A stretch of DNA of 64,000 nt from Candidatus Yanofskyibacteriota bacterium (GTDB lineage Bacteria; Patescibacteria; Paceibacteria; 2-02-FULL-40-12; IGHO2-12-FULL-4): assembly GCA_016185525.1 (NCBI GenBank), contig JACPNK010000007.1, positions 1-64,000 on the forward strand, read 5' to 3'. Of the stretch, positions 38,620 to 46,962 are shown one piece after another; positions within the stretch are counted from its first letter, which is position 1; each line of letters begins with the position of its first letter. The notes under the pieces are model-generated. The model was not told where the DNA came from. It searched no databases and saw only the letters and a program-made list of their open reading frames with translations. Position numbers and translations under genes: made by a program.

Positions 38620-41082
38620 ATGCAGAAATACCCGATAAGTAATAAAAAGCTTTTATTTTCAAGTCTGATTATCTTATCTCTCATATTTTCTCTTTTGCCT
38701 CTCAATGGTGATTTTAGTGTTCAGAGTGTTCGAGCAGATGGCCCGAGATGCTTTTTGAACTGGGCTGCGCCTACCCTAAATGATGGCAGAGGAGTGAGAA
38801 GAATTGGTGAACCGTCAAATGTGGCCATTGAATTTCTGGGTTTCAGCCCGAATGAAACAGTGGTGCTTAAGAATACTAATTTAAACAACGGCGACACTCG
38901 TTCCGCACCGATAACTGTAGATGACTACGGCAATTTTTATGTTTATGACCAGACTCCCATTCGTGCCGATGAGTACAAGCCGGGAACTTACAAAACAGAA
39001 GTTGTTGACGCTTGGCACCGTGTTTTAGCTACTTGCGATAGAAGTTTTGTGATTTTGTCTAACACCACCACCACAACCGTGCCGTCTACTACAACTACGA
39101 CTGTTCCTCCGACTACCACGACTACCGTTGTACCAACCACGACTACTACCACAACCATTTCTCCGACAACGACAACTGCCGCTCCAACTACCACAACGAC
39201 TGTCGCTCCTACAACCACTACTACCACCACTGTTGCGCCGAGATCAGTCAATATAATTTTACCGGGAAATAATATTGAAACTTGGGAACAAGGTGAAACT
39301 TATCCTATTCTTTGGCAATCTACGGGCGGGATAAGCGGGATTCACATAAGATTTAACCTGTATGGCGGTGCGATTTTTGATGTGTTGTTAAATAATAATC
39401 CAGGAACTTATGATTTTACCGTGCCTTATTACTATCCGACAGGTTTAGCTAAAGTTTACGTTATTGACAGAGACAATCCGGACGTTTTCTCGGTAAGGGG
39501 AATAAAGATTTCAGATTTTTCTTTTTCAACACCCGTTCCGACGCCTACTCAAAATTACTCATCTTTAGATTTAAGAACGTTTAACGTCAGAAATATTTCA
39601 AGAGGACAATCATCTTTCGGCCAAAGTGTTTCGGTTGAAAGAGGCGATGAGCTGGAGTTTTTCATCAACGTTTCCAACTTTTCTTCGGCTTTAGCAAGAG
39701 ATGCTTGGCTTGAAGTAAATCTGCCGTCTTATCTGACGTTTACGCCCAACTCTCTTATTGTCAGAGGAAATCGTCTTTCAAATTCAAGTTTCGGCGGAGT
39801 CTTTTTGGGCAATTTTTACTCCGGAGATCAACAGGATATATTCTTCCGCGCCCGAAGCACTGGCTACCAAAACGGAACAAATCAAATCTATGCCAATCTT
39901 TCAGGTTCTAACTTCGGTTCCAACACCAGAAGTGTGACGGCCTACTTAGACGGTGGTTTTACTCCGACACCTACACCCGGCTATTCTAGTTTTGTTTCTA
40001 TCAGCAAGTTAGGCAAGAACATTTCAAAAGGTGATACTAACTGGTTAAAAACAGTTCAAGCTGAACCGGGCGACATCGTACAGTTCTCAATCATGCTTAC
40101 ATCTAACGGCGGTGTGACTGCTAGAAATATCTATACCCGCGATTTTCTTGACGGTTTGCTTGAATTTATTCCGGGGTCAGTTGCGATTAACAGCATTTCA
40201 TCTTCGGACTCTCTGATTAACAGCGGCAACGGTCTTTATGTCGGCGATATTTATCCGGGTGATGTGAAATTTGTTAAGTTTCAGGCTCGAGTTGCTCCAG
40301 CCGGCAACTTTCCAAGAACCAACACCATTATTTCCAACAGAGCCGAAGTCAGGGGGAGCAATATATCAATGCAAAGCGATAACTCGAGCGTGAATGTCTT
40401 TAACCGTTTTACAAGTGCCACACCAGCTCCGACTCCTTCACCAACTAACCCGGTGGTAATACAACAGCTTGTCTATGTAAATTCTAACTTTGTTGACGTT
40501 ATCAAGCTTGGAAAAAACTTAACGGCTGGCCAAAAAACAGCCACCAAGCAAATTACTGCCGCTCCCGGTGATGAATTAGAGTTTCAAATCAAAATTACCT
40601 CAACCAGTTCCAGAAAAGTCAGCAAGGTTTTCGTCAAAGACTCTCTTCCTGAACAAATTGATTACATATTCAACTCTAGCCGTATGGAGAATAGTGTTTT
40701 GGATACAGATATTGTCAGGCAGGGTGTAAGCATTGATTCTCTTAAACCTAATGAGAGCAGAGTCATCACCTATCGGGCTAGAGTTCTGCCGGCTGATGAA
40801 TTTTCCGATAGAAAAGGCGAAGACCTTGAGGTTGAAAACTCTGTAACTGTAACCGGTGAAAATATGCCCCAAGCCAGCGATGAGGTTAAGATTTTGATTA
40901 ATTTACGGGGAACAAGGAACTTGCTGGGCGGACTTTTGTCTGCCGGCGGTAACTGGCTTCTGCTGATCTTGGCGGTGGCCGTGGCATTGGTTCTGTTTTT
41001 CCTCCTTAGAGAAGAAAAGAAGAGATCAAGAAACGGCTTTGCTTCTCAACCTGTGGCCTTAGACAGATATCAAACAAATTAA
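38620..41082 (+). CDS. Large secreted surface protein: Thr-rich stalk, three DUF11-like repeats, C-terminal membrane anchor
   Basis: An 820-residue protein. An N-terminal signal (LLFSSLIILSLIFSLLPL) is followed by a globular domain, then a Thr/Pro linker at about 147-206 built of TTTTTVPP-type units, likely extended. A beta-rich domain comes next. Three DUF11-like repeats follow, at about 325-445, 460-600 and 625-760 (each with a KLGKNIS/LT or similar start, then a GD-[ED]-[IL]-x-F strand). A C-terminal transmembrane helix (WLLLILAVAVALVLFFLL) and basic tail anchor it. DUF11 repeats occur in adhesins and cell-surface layers of archaea and CPR. It has its own strong promoter and terminator. 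The partner or host ligand is unknown. Confidence 0.9.
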   Translation: MQKYPISNKKLLFSSLIILSLIFSLLPLNGDFSVQSVRADGPRCFLNWAAPTLNDGRGVRRIGEPSNVAIEFLGFSPNETVVLKNTNLNNGDTRSAPITVDDYGNFYVYDQTPIRADEYKPGTYKTEVVDAWHRVLATCDRSFVILSNTTTTTVPSTTTTTVPPTTTTTVVPTTTTTTTISPTTTTAAPTTTTTVAPTTTTTTTVAPRSVNIILPGNNIETWEQGETYPILWQSTGGISGIHIRFNLYGGAIFDVLLNNNPGTYDFTVPYYYPTGLAKVYVIDRDNPDVFSVRGIKISDFSFSTPVPTPTQNYSSLDLRTFNVRNISRGQSSFGQSVSVERGDELEFFINVSNFSSALARDAWLEVNLPSYLTFTPNSLIVRGNRLSNSSFGGVFLGNFYSGDQQDIFFRARSTGYQNGTNQIYANLSGSNFGSNTRSVTAYLDGGFTPTPTPGYSSFVSISKLGKNISKGDTNWLKTVQAEPGDIVQFSIMLTSNGGVTARNIYTRDFLDGLLEFIPGSVAINSISSSDSLINSGNGLYVGDIYPGDVKFVKFQARVAPAGNFPRTNTIISNRAEVRGSNISMQSDNSSVNVFNRFTSATPAPTPSPTNPVVIQQLVYVNSNFVDVIKLGKNLTAGQKTATKQITAAPGDELEFQIKITSTSSRKVSKVFVKDSLPEQIDYIFNSSRMENSVLDTDIVRQGVSIDSLKPNESRVITYRARVLPADEFSDRKGEDLEVENSVTVTGENMPQASDEVKILINLRGTRNLLGGLLSAGGNWLLLILAVAVALVLFFLLREEKKRSRNGFASQPVALDRYQTN

Positions 41083-41083
41083 T

Positions 41084-41121
41084 GTAATCAAAAAGACACC
41101 GAACGGTGTCTTTTTGATTAC
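41084..41121. terminator. Strong bidirectional terminator
   Basis: GTAATCAAAAAGACACC and GGTGTCTTTTTGATTAC form a perfect 17-bp stem with loop GAAC, right after the surface-protein stop. Confidence 0.85.
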
Positions 41122-41179
41122 TTGCTTAATAAGAAAATTAGTGTTACGATTTAGCCAGAAGTTTTACAAAGGGGATAGA

Positions 41180-41737
41180 ATGACAAAGATGTGTCTTTTG
41201 AGAGTTTTGATTATTTCGTTGGTTTTTATTCTGTTGTTCCTTGTCGGGAGTTCGGTGTCAGCCCAAAAAATGACGATGGACCCGGTCTTGCCCGAAGGTT
41301 TCAAAGACTGGCCCCATAAGTTTGAAAAATCAAAGAAAATCAATGACAAAAGCACTCTTACTTTAAACTTCTACGCCAAAAGAAAAGAAGGAGTGTTAAA
41401 CCTTTTGAGGATATGGAGTGTTAACGGCCAACTTGTGCATTCAGTTTTTATGGAAAGCGGTACTGGCTTGAATGGTAACGAGGGTGGGTGGTCGGATCAG
41501 TACTGGCTTGGAGATGCTGGTGGTTACATAAGCTGGAGCTGGGGGGTTAGGTCTGATCCAAAAGACACAATCAAATTTCCGACTAAAGATGAGTTGGATA
41601 TAATAATGAGTATTGTCGTTGGCAACATTAAAAATAAATTTGACTTTGATTTTAACAAGCAATCTAAAGAGTTTGAGTACGATTCGGACTTAAAACGACT
41701 TATATTAGAGACTGTTCAAGAAGAAAAGCCTAAGTAG
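41180..41737 (+). CDS. Secreted protein of unknown function
   Basis: A 185-residue protein from ATG 41180 (AAGGGG nine bases upstream). A signal peptide (LLRVLIISLVFILLFLVGSS, cleavage near VSA-Q) leads to a soluble domain with many aromatic residues and a Gly/Trp-rich stretch (WLGDAGGYISWSWG). I recognise no family. It follows the surface protein but is separated by a strong terminator, so it is likely expressed separately. Confidence 0.7.
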   Translation: MTKMCLLRVLIISLVFILLFLVGSSVSAQKMTMDPVLPEGFKDWPHKFEKSKKINDKSTLTLNFYAKRKEGVLNLLRIWSVNGQLVHSVFMESGTGLNGNEGGWSDQYWLGDAGGYISWSWGVRSDPKDTIKFPTKDELDIIMSIVVGNIKNKFDFDFNKQSKEFEYDSDLKRLILETVQEEKPK

Positions 41738-41741
41738 TTTC

Positions 41742-41770
41742 ACCCGCACTTTAAAGCGGGTTTTGTTTTA
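41742..41770. terminator. Bidirectional terminator before tRNA-Pro
   Basis: ACCCGC pairs with GCGGGT, followed by TTTGTTTTA on the plus strand and a TTT-containing side on the minus strand. Confidence 0.7.
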
Positions 41771-41772
41771 CT

Positions 41773-41850
41773 TGGTCGGGCCGGCGGGAGTCGAACCCGC
41801 TAAAACCTCACCCACCCCAAGGGTGCGTGCTACCGGTACACCACGGCCCG
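41773..41850 (-). tRNA. tRNA-Pro (GGG)
   Basis: Acceptor CGGGCCG/CGGCCCG with discriminator A and an encoded CCA (41773-41775). The anticodon stem CACCC/GGGTG carries loop TTGGGGT, giving anticodon GGG. T-arm GCGGG-TTCGACT-CCCGC. It lies 12 bases downstream of rpmB on the same strand. Confidence 0.95.
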
Positions 41851-41862
41851 CTAAAATTAAAG

Positions 41863-42054
41863 TTATCGAGTGGCGGCAGTTTTGGTAAGAGATTTTATAC
41901 AGGAAGTGCAAATGCGCAATCTTTTGCCTTGGACTTTTGCCCATTGGAGATTCACGTTTTTGCGGTAGCGATTTACCGGATTATAATTACCGCGCAAAAG
42001 CTTGCGTTTATTGGCCATCATTGATTTTTTTCCGCAAGTCGGACAGCGAGTCAT
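41863..42054 (-). CDS. rpmB: Ribosomal protein L28
   Basis: A 63-residue protein of the 50S subunit. Two cysteine pairs (RCPTCGKK and ICTSCIKSL) make the zinc-binding form. NRYRKNVNLQWAKVQGKRL corresponds to the usual L28 core. Start ATG 42054; the open frame extends upstream without homology. It is followed on the same strand by tRNA-Pro. Confidence 0.9.
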   Translation of the reverse strand: MTRCPTCGKKSMMANKRKLLRGNYNPVNRYRKNVNLQWAKVQGKRLRICTSCIKSLTKTAATR

Positions 42055-42132
42055 AATCTTTACACAATAATCTAAAAGTGATATTTTTTCAAGCGGTTCT
42101 TTTATGATAGTATTTAGGGAAAATAAAACCAA

Positions 42133-42750
42133 ATGGAAACATCAATAATTTTTATAGCAGTTCAAATTTTGGTTGTTCTCTTTTCTATCGTCTTACATGA
42201 GGTTGCTCATGGGGCTATGGCCAACCATTTGGGTGACCCAACGGCTAAAAATCTTGGCAGACTGACGCTAAACCCTTTCAAACACCTAGACCTTTTTGGT
42301 TCGGTGATTCTGCCTTTAATGACTTTTTTCATTGGCGGTTTTATTTTCGGCTATGCCAAGCCGGTGCCGTATAATCCGTTTAATTTGAGAGATCAAAAAT
42401 ACGGTCCGGCCAAAGTTGCCGCCGCCGGTCCGGCTACCAATATTGCGCTAGCGGTTCTGTTTGGCTTGATTCTGCGTTTTCTGCCGGCAGATTCAGTCTT
42501 GCCCCAGTTTTTGCATCTGCTTAGCTTTATAGTTTTCATGAATCTGATTTTGGCCATCTTTAACTTGGTGCCAATTCCGCCGCTTGACGGCCATTGGTTT
42601 GTCCTGACCTTTGTTCCCGATCGCTACTATCAGTTCAAGCAAGCTTATATCCGCTCCGGCTTTTTCATTTTCCTTATCTTCATTCTCTACGGTTTCAGAT
42701 TAATCATACCGTTAACAACTTGGCTTTTTAGACTAATTACCGGCAGTTAG
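42133..42750 (+). CDS. Site-2-protease-like M50 family intramembrane peptidase
   Basis: A 205-residue membrane protease. HEVAHGAMANHLGD holds the HExxH zinc site in the first membrane helix. NLVPIPPLDGHWF supplies the third ligand (Asp) near residue 155. Five or six transmembrane segments, no PDZ domain. This is the short RseP-independent type common in bacteria. It likely cleaves membrane proteins in regulated proteolysis; the target is unknown. Confidence 0.92.
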   Translation: METSIIFIAVQILVVLFSIVLHEVAHGAMANHLGDPTAKNLGRLTLNPFKHLDLFGSVILPLMTFFIGGFIFGYAKPVPYNPFNLRDQKYGPAKVAAAGPATNIALAVLFGLILRFLPADSVLPQFLHLLSFIVFMNLILAIFNLVPIPPLDGHWFVLTFVPDRYYQFKQAYIRSGFFIFLIFILYGFRLIIPLTTWLFRLITGS

Positions 42751-42764
42751 GATTTTTCAAAATT

Positions 42765-42790
42765 AAAATGACCCACGGGGGTCATTTTTA
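42765..42790. terminator. Bidirectional terminator
   Basis: AAAATGACCC and GGGTCATTTT form a perfect 10-bp stem with T-runs on both sides, between convergent genes. Confidence 0.85.
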
Positions 42791-43021
42791 CTTGTTTTCG
42801 GGGTTGGTGTTCAGAATTAACGAGATAAGCAAAGCATCCTCAACCTCAACTTGGTTTTCAAGTATATTCAGTTCCCGAGCCTCTTCAAGAAAACTTTCAA
42901 GATCACAAATAATTCTTATTTCTTCCGGTGTAGGATCTCGATAAGGAATTGCCTCAAAACCGTAACTTTCAACTAGATCCTTTTCTTTCTCACTTTGGTA
43001 AAACATCTTAAACCTTGGCAT
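42788..43021 (-). CDS. Small acidic protein of unknown function
   Basis: A 77-residue, mostly helical acidic protein (TPEEIRIICDLESFLEEARE). No family recognised, and no signal peptide. A clear AAAGGAG ribosome site lies nine bases before the ATG, and a good promoter is at 43062-43090. It is divergent from rpsL, with which it shares the upstream region. Confidence 0.65.
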   Translation of the reverse strand: MPRFKMFYQSEKEKDLVESYGFEAIPYRDPTPEEIRIICDLESFLEEARELNILENQVEVEDALLISLILNTNPENK

Positions 43022-43061
43022 ACTCTTTTCTCCTTTTTTCTAAAATAAAGAACCAATTTGG

Positions 43062-43090
43062 AATCTAGCATAAAGCCAAAAGCACGTCAA
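43062..43090 (-). promoter_or_regulatory. Promoter of the 42788-43021 gene
   Basis: On the minus strand, TTGACG (43085-43090), 17 bases, TAGATT (43062-43067). Confidence 0.65.
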
Positions 43091-43102
43091 CTTTTATCAA
43101 GT

Positions 43103-43145
43103 ATCAAGATTTAACCTTGATGTCCTCACTGAGGACAGTCCTCAG
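43103..43145. repeat. Two short palindromes between divergent promoters
   Basis: ATCAAG-ATTTAAC-CTTGAT and CTGAGGACAGTCCTCAG (43129-43145). The second is identical to 7222-7238 and the first is a variant of 32790-32810. They are joined by GTCCTCACTGAGGAC, itself palindromic. Confidence 0.7.
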
Positions 43146-43157
43146 GAGCGGGTAGAA

Positions 43158-43186
43158 TTGACTTTAAGACTTACTTTTGCTAATCT
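43158..43186 (+). promoter_or_regulatory. Promoter of the rpsL-rpsG-fusA operon
   Basis: TTGACT (43158-43163), 17 bases, TAATCT (43181-43186). The leader to the rpsL ATG is only about 7 bases long. Confidence 0.6.
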
Positions 43187-43198
43187 TTTCAAATCAAT

Positions 43199-43609
43199 AT
43201 GCCTACTTTCAACCAGCTTTTGAAAAAACCCAGAAAGAAAGTTAAAGCGAAAACAAAATCGCCTGCTTTGGCTTACAGCTTTAATAATATTTTGAATTCT
43301 CCCGTTTTTCACAACTCGCCTTTTAAAAGGGGTGTAGCTTTGAGCGTTAAGACCATAACTCCGAAAAAGCCAAACTCGGCTTTGAGAAAAATTGCCAGAG
43401 TCAGACTCACCAATGGTATGGAAGTGACAGCCTATATACCGGGCATGGGACACAATCTTCAGGAGCACTCTGTGGTTGTTATCCGGGGCGGCAGAGTCAA
43501 AGATTTGCCGGGAGTCCGCTATCACATTGTCCGCGGGCGTTTGGACGCCTCGGGAGTTGAAGGAAGAAAACAGGAGAGAAGTAAGTATGGAGCCAAGAGG
43601 CCTAAATAG
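43199..43609 (+). CDS. rpsL: Ribosomal protein S12
   Basis: A 136-residue decoding-centre protein. TPKKPNSALRKIARVRL holds the lysine where streptomycin-resistance mutations occur (wild-type Lys here). GMGHNLQEHSVVVIRGGRVK and DLPGVRYHIVRG are conserved. Between SPAL and FKRGV there are about 15 extra residues (AYSFNNILNSPVFHN), a position where I recall Parcubacteria S12 being longer. It leads the str operon. Confidence 0.96.
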   Translation: MPTFNQLLKKPRKKVKAKTKSPALAYSFNNILNSPVFHNSPFKRGVALSVKTITPKKPNSALRKIARVRLTNGMEVTAYIPGMGHNLQEHSVVVIRGGRVKDLPGVRYHIVRGRLDASGVEGRKQERSKYGAKRPK

Positions 43610-43610
43610 A

Positions 43611-43720
43611 ATTAATCTAATTCACCTAATTATTCTAATTAATCTAAAATTTGAAAATTGGAACTTGGGACTTGTTTAGACTAATTAGAGCAATTAGAAC
43701 AATTAGAAATTTAGCGAAGC
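43611..43720. repeat. AT-rich palindromic spacer between rpsL and rpsG
   Basis: TTAATCTAATTCACCTAATT and downstream ACTAATTAGAGCAATTAGAA strands are largely complementary. Same unit type as 36007-36070 and 44207-44350. Confidence 0.6.
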
Positions 43721-43724
43721 GCTT

Positions 43725-44192
43725 ATGCGAAGACCAGTAAAAAAGAAAATCAGGCTTGAACCGGACACAAAGTATTCAAGTACTCTTATTGGCCGTTTGA
43801 TTAATCAAGTCATGAGCGATGGTAAAAAACTTATGGCCAGAAAGATAGTTTACACCGCTTTGGCTGAAGCTGAATCAAAACTAAAAAAACCGGCGCTTGA
43901 GGTTATAGAGCAGGCGGTGGAAAATGCCGCTCCGCAGTTGGAACTTAGATCAAAGAGGGTTGGTGGCGCCAACTATCAAGTTCCTTACGAAGTTAGAGCT
44001 GACAGAAGATTGACTTTGGCTTTAAGATGGATTGTCGGTTCAGCCCAAAAGGGCAAGGGGAAGCCGATGAGCAAGAAGTTGGCTGAAGAAATTATAAACT
44101 CATTCAATAATACCGGTACCGCAGTTAAGAAGAAAGAAGATATGCACAGAATGGCTGATGCCAATAAGGCTTTCGCCCATTTCGCCTGGTAA
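43725..44192 (+). CDS. rpsG: Ribosomal protein S7
   Basis: A primary 16S rRNA binder of the 30S head; 155 residues. MRRPVKKKIRLEPDTKYSS at the start, VGGANYQVPYEV and RWIVGSAQKGKGKPMSKKLA are conserved. The C-terminus DANKAFAHFAW is complete. It sits in the usual order rpsL-rpsG-fusA, though AT-rich repeat spacers of over 100 bases separate the three genes. Confidence 0.96.
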   Translation: MRRPVKKKIRLEPDTKYSSTLIGRLINQVMSDGKKLMARKIVYTALAEAESKLKKPALEVIEQAVENAAPQLELRSKRVGGANYQVPYEVRADRRLTLALRWIVGSAQKGKGKPMSKKLAEEIINSFNNTGTAVKKKEDMHRMADANKAFAHFAW

Positions 44193-44206
44193 AAATTTAA
44201 ATTATT

Positions 44207-44350
44207 CTAATTATTCTAATTGACCTAATTATTCTAAAGAAACCCCAATGTCTAATGTTTAAATGACCAAAGAAAGCTTTGGACATTGGTTATTAATCAT
44301 TGGGATTTCATTAGGTCAATTAGAGCAATTAGTATAATTAGGTCAATTTT
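44207..44350. repeat. AT-rich palindromic spacer between rpsG and fusA
   Basis: 44207-44270 is the inverted copy of 36007-36070. The rest (GGACATTGGTTATTAATCAT, ATTAGGTCAATTAGAGCAAT) folds back on it, giving a spacer-long imperfect palindrome. Confidence 0.75.
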
Positions 44351-46456
44351 TTGAGAGATTATCCGATAGAAAAAACTAGAAACATTGGCATCATCGCCCA
44401 CATAGACGCCGGGAAAACAACCGTTTCCGAGCGTGTTTTGTTTTACACGGGAGTTTCCCACAAAATTGGCGAAGTCCATGAAGGCGATACGGTTATGGAC
44501 TGGATGGAACAGGAGAGAGAAAGGGGAATCACGATTACCTCGGCGGCGACGACTGCCTACTGGACACCGACCGGTCTATCTAAGTCAAAAGAAAATGAAT
44601 ATAAAATAAACTTAATTGATACGCCCGGTCATATTGATTTTACAGTTGAGGTCAAAAGATCCCTAAGAGTTTTAGATGGGGCGGTGGTTGTTTTTGACGG
44701 CGTTGCCGGCGTTGAGCCGCAGTCGGAAACCAACTGGCGTTATGCCGATGATTACAAGGTGCCCAGAATTTGCTTTATCAATAAGCTTGACCGTTTGGGC
44801 GCTTCGTTTGAACGATCTTTTCAGTCAATTTTGGAGCGTCTGTCTCCTTTTGCCGTTAGGATGCAGATTCCGGATGGAGAGGAAGACCAGTTTAAAGGAG
44901 TGGTGGATTTGCTGAAGATGAAGTATTACATTTTTGAGGGCGCTCACGGCGAACAAGTTGTTGAACAGCCGATCCCCGAACACATAGGAGAAAGAGCTAA
45001 AGAATTGCATGGCATTCTTATTGAAAAGATAGTGGAACAGGATGAAGCGGCGATGGCTGAATATTTGGAAGGTAAAGAAATAACATCGGAGAAATTAATG
45101 GCTGTTATAAGAAAGGCCACAATTGAAAATAAAATTATTCCTGTTTTTACGGGTTCAGCTCTAAAGAACAAAGGTGTCCAGTTTATGCTTGACGCTGTGG
45201 TGAACTATCTGCCGTCTCCGGTTGACTTGCCGTCCGTGTCGGGAATTGACCCCAAAACTTCTCAAGAGATTAAACGCGAAGCTAAAGATGAAGCGCCTTT
45301 TGCATCTCTGGCTTTTAAAGTGGCGACAGATCCTTATGTCGGCCAGCTTACATTTTTCCGCGTTTATTCCGGAACTTTAAGCAGTGGTTCTTATGTTTTA
45401 AATTCCTCAACCGGACAAACCGAAAGAATCAGCCGTCTTTTGCGTATGCATGCCAACGAAAGGGCTGAAATAAAAGAGGCTTTGGCTGGCGATATTGTCG
45501 CTACTGTCGGTTTAAAAGCCACTAAGACCGGGGATACGATGTGCGAAGAAGCCCATCCCATAGTTTTAGAAAAAATCGTTTTTCCGGAGCCGGTTATATC
45601 TTTGCGCATTGAACCCAAGACAAAAGCTGACCAGGAAAAAATGAGTCTGTCTTTAAAGAAACTTTCCGATGAAGATCCAACCTTTAGGATAAAAACCGAT
45701 GAGGAAACTTTGGAGACAATTATCTCCGGAATGGGCGAACTCCACCTTGATATTTTGGTTGACCGTTTAAAGAGAGAGTTTGGCGTTAATGTTAATGTCG
45801 GCCGACCCCAAGTTGCCTATAAAGAAACTGTTACTTCCAAGTCTGAAGCCGAGGGCAAATATATCAGGCAGTCTGGGGGCAGAGGTCAGTACGGACATGT
45901 TTGGTTAAGAGTCGAGTCTAAAGACAGGGGTTCCGGTTTTGAGTTTGTTGATGAGATTAAGGGGGGAGTTATTCCTTCGGAATTTGTTCCGGCTATCCAA
46001 AAAGGCATTAAAGAAGTTTTGGATAAAGGCGTGATTGCCGGCTTTCCCCTGGTTGACTTGCAAGTTACAGTTTACGATGGTTCCTATCATGAGGTTGATT
46101 CTTCTGAAATTGCTTTTAAAATTGCCGGATCCATGGCTTTGCAGGAAGGCGTGAAAAGAGCAAAACCGGTTTTGTTGGAGCCGATCATGAAGGTTGAAGT
46201 TATAATCCCCGATAAATTTATGGGTGAAACAACCGGAGATTTGAGTTCCAGAAGAGGCAGAATTGAACAAATGAACGACCGCCCGCTTTTGAGTCTGAAA
46301 GTTATTGACGCTAAAGTGCCTTTGTCTGAAATGTTCGGCTATGCCACCTCAATCAGATCTTTAACCGAGGGACGCGGCACTTTTACGATGGAATTCAGTC
46401 ACTATGAAGAGGTGCCCAATAACATTGCCCAGTTGATTATAGAAGGAAAAAAGTAA
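44351..46456 (+). CDS. fusA: Elongation factor G
   Basis: A translocase GTPase of 701 residues. G1 is in IAHIDAGKTTVSERVL, switch I in RGITITSAATTAYW, G3 in DTPGHIDFTVEV and G4 in INKLDR. Domains II-V follow (ISGMGELHLDIL, RGQYGHVWLRVESKD, TEGRGTFTMEFSHYE). The start is TTG at 44351 (MRDYPIEKTRN); no ATG exists before the P-loop. Confidence 0.97.
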   Translation: MRDYPIEKTRNIGIIAHIDAGKTTVSERVLFYTGVSHKIGEVHEGDTVMDWMEQERERGITITSAATTAYWTPTGLSKSKENEYKINLIDTPGHIDFTVEVKRSLRVLDGAVVVFDGVAGVEPQSETNWRYADDYKVPRICFINKLDRLGASFERSFQSILERLSPFAVRMQIPDGEEDQFKGVVDLLKMKYYIFEGAHGEQVVEQPIPEHIGERAKELHGILIEKIVEQDEAAMAEYLEGKEITSEKLMAVIRKATIENKIIPVFTGSALKNKGVQFMLDAVVNYLPSPVDLPSVSGIDPKTSQEIKREAKDEAPFASLAFKVATDPYVGQLTFFRVYSGTLSSGSYVLNSSTGQTERISRLLRMHANERAEIKEALAGDIVATVGLKATKTGDTMCEEAHPIVLEKIVFPEPVISLRIEPKTKADQEKMSLSLKKLSDEDPTFRIKTDEETLETIISGMGELHLDILVDRLKREFGVNVNVGRPQVAYKETVTSKSEAEGKYIRQSGGRGQYGHVWLRVESKDRGSGFEFVDEIKGGVIPSEFVPAIQKGIKEVLDKGVIAGFPLVDLQVTVYDGSYHEVDSSEIAFKIAGSMALQEGVKRAKPVLLEPIMKVEVIIPDKFMGETTGDLSSRRGRIEQMNDRPLLSLKVIDAKVPLSEMFGYATSIRSLTEGRGTFTMEFSHYEEVPNNIAQLIIEGKK

Positions 46457-46465
46457 AAAACAATC

Positions 46466-46488
46466 TGTGGGACGTTGAACGTCCCACA
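46466..46488. repeat. Perfect palindrome after fusA
   Basis: TGTGGGACGTT-G-AACGTCCCACA, 11-1-11. It has no T-run, so it is not a standard terminator. It precedes the promoter of the next gene by 8 bases. Confidence 0.6.
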
Positions 46489-46496
46489 ATAGGAGG

Positions 46497-46524
46497 TTGC
46501 AACTAATCATTTTTTTGCTAAAAT
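46497..46524 (+). promoter_or_regulatory. Promoter of the 46532-46834 gene, leaderless
   Basis: TTGCAA (46497-46502), 16 bases, TAAAAT (46519-46524), then seven bases to the ATG. Confidence 0.55.
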
Positions 46525-46531
46525 TTATTCA

Positions 46532-46834
46532 ATGAATTTGGAGGAAATAAAAAAAGTGGTTAATAACTTGGGTGGGGCTGTGATTTTTGACAAAGACGGA
46601 TCAAGAATGGTTGTTTTGTCTTACGAAAAGTATTTGGAACTATTTGGTCAAAATCAGGACGAACGGGATGACCCCGAACAGAAAATTAAGCTTAATCTCT
46701 ATGCTGAAAACTTTAAAAATGGGGCGGCTGATCAGGAGGTTATAGAAAAGCTAAACCAAGATATTGCTATTTTGAAGGAAGAGATTAGGAAGAAAGAATT
46801 ACAGGAGATTGACCAAGATTTGGATTCGGCTTGA
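46532..46834 (+). CDS. Small protein with Phd/YefM-like N-terminus
   Basis: A 100-residue acidic protein. The first half (LGGAVIFDKDGSRMVVLSYE) has the beta-hairpin pattern of Phd/YefM antitoxins, which use it to dimerise and bind DNA. The second half is a charged helix (VIEKLNQDIAILKEEIRKKE), likely a coiled coil. No toxin gene adjoins it, so an antitoxin role is unlikely; a regulator is possible. It lies between fusA and tuf, with its own promoter. Confidence 0.7.
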   Translation: MNLEEIKKVVNNLGGAVIFDKDGSRMVVLSYEKYLELFGQNQDERDDPEQKIKLNLYAENFKNGAADQEVIEKLNQDIAILKEEIRKKELQEIDQDLDSA

Positions 46835-46839
46835 TGTTG

Positions 46840-46867
46840 TTGACTAAAATTGAATATTTGCTACAAT
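46840..46867 (+). promoter_or_regulatory. Promoter of tuf
   Basis: TTGACT (46840-46845), 16 bases, TACAAT (46862-46867). The leader is about 90 bases. Confidence 0.6.
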
Positions 46868-46962
46868 GTTTAGACGTTTTAGAATATACTAAAAAGGGAG
46901 CAATAAATATCGGGCAATGCGCTTTGGCTAGTTGCTCGGTGTCTATTATCCGCAATCTATAA

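Noticed and set aside
38988..39251. Long minus-strand open frame rich in Val opposite the Thr-rich linker
   Set aside because: It is the complement of ACN/ACT threonine codons; low-complexity coding always opens this frame. The plus-strand protein is clear.
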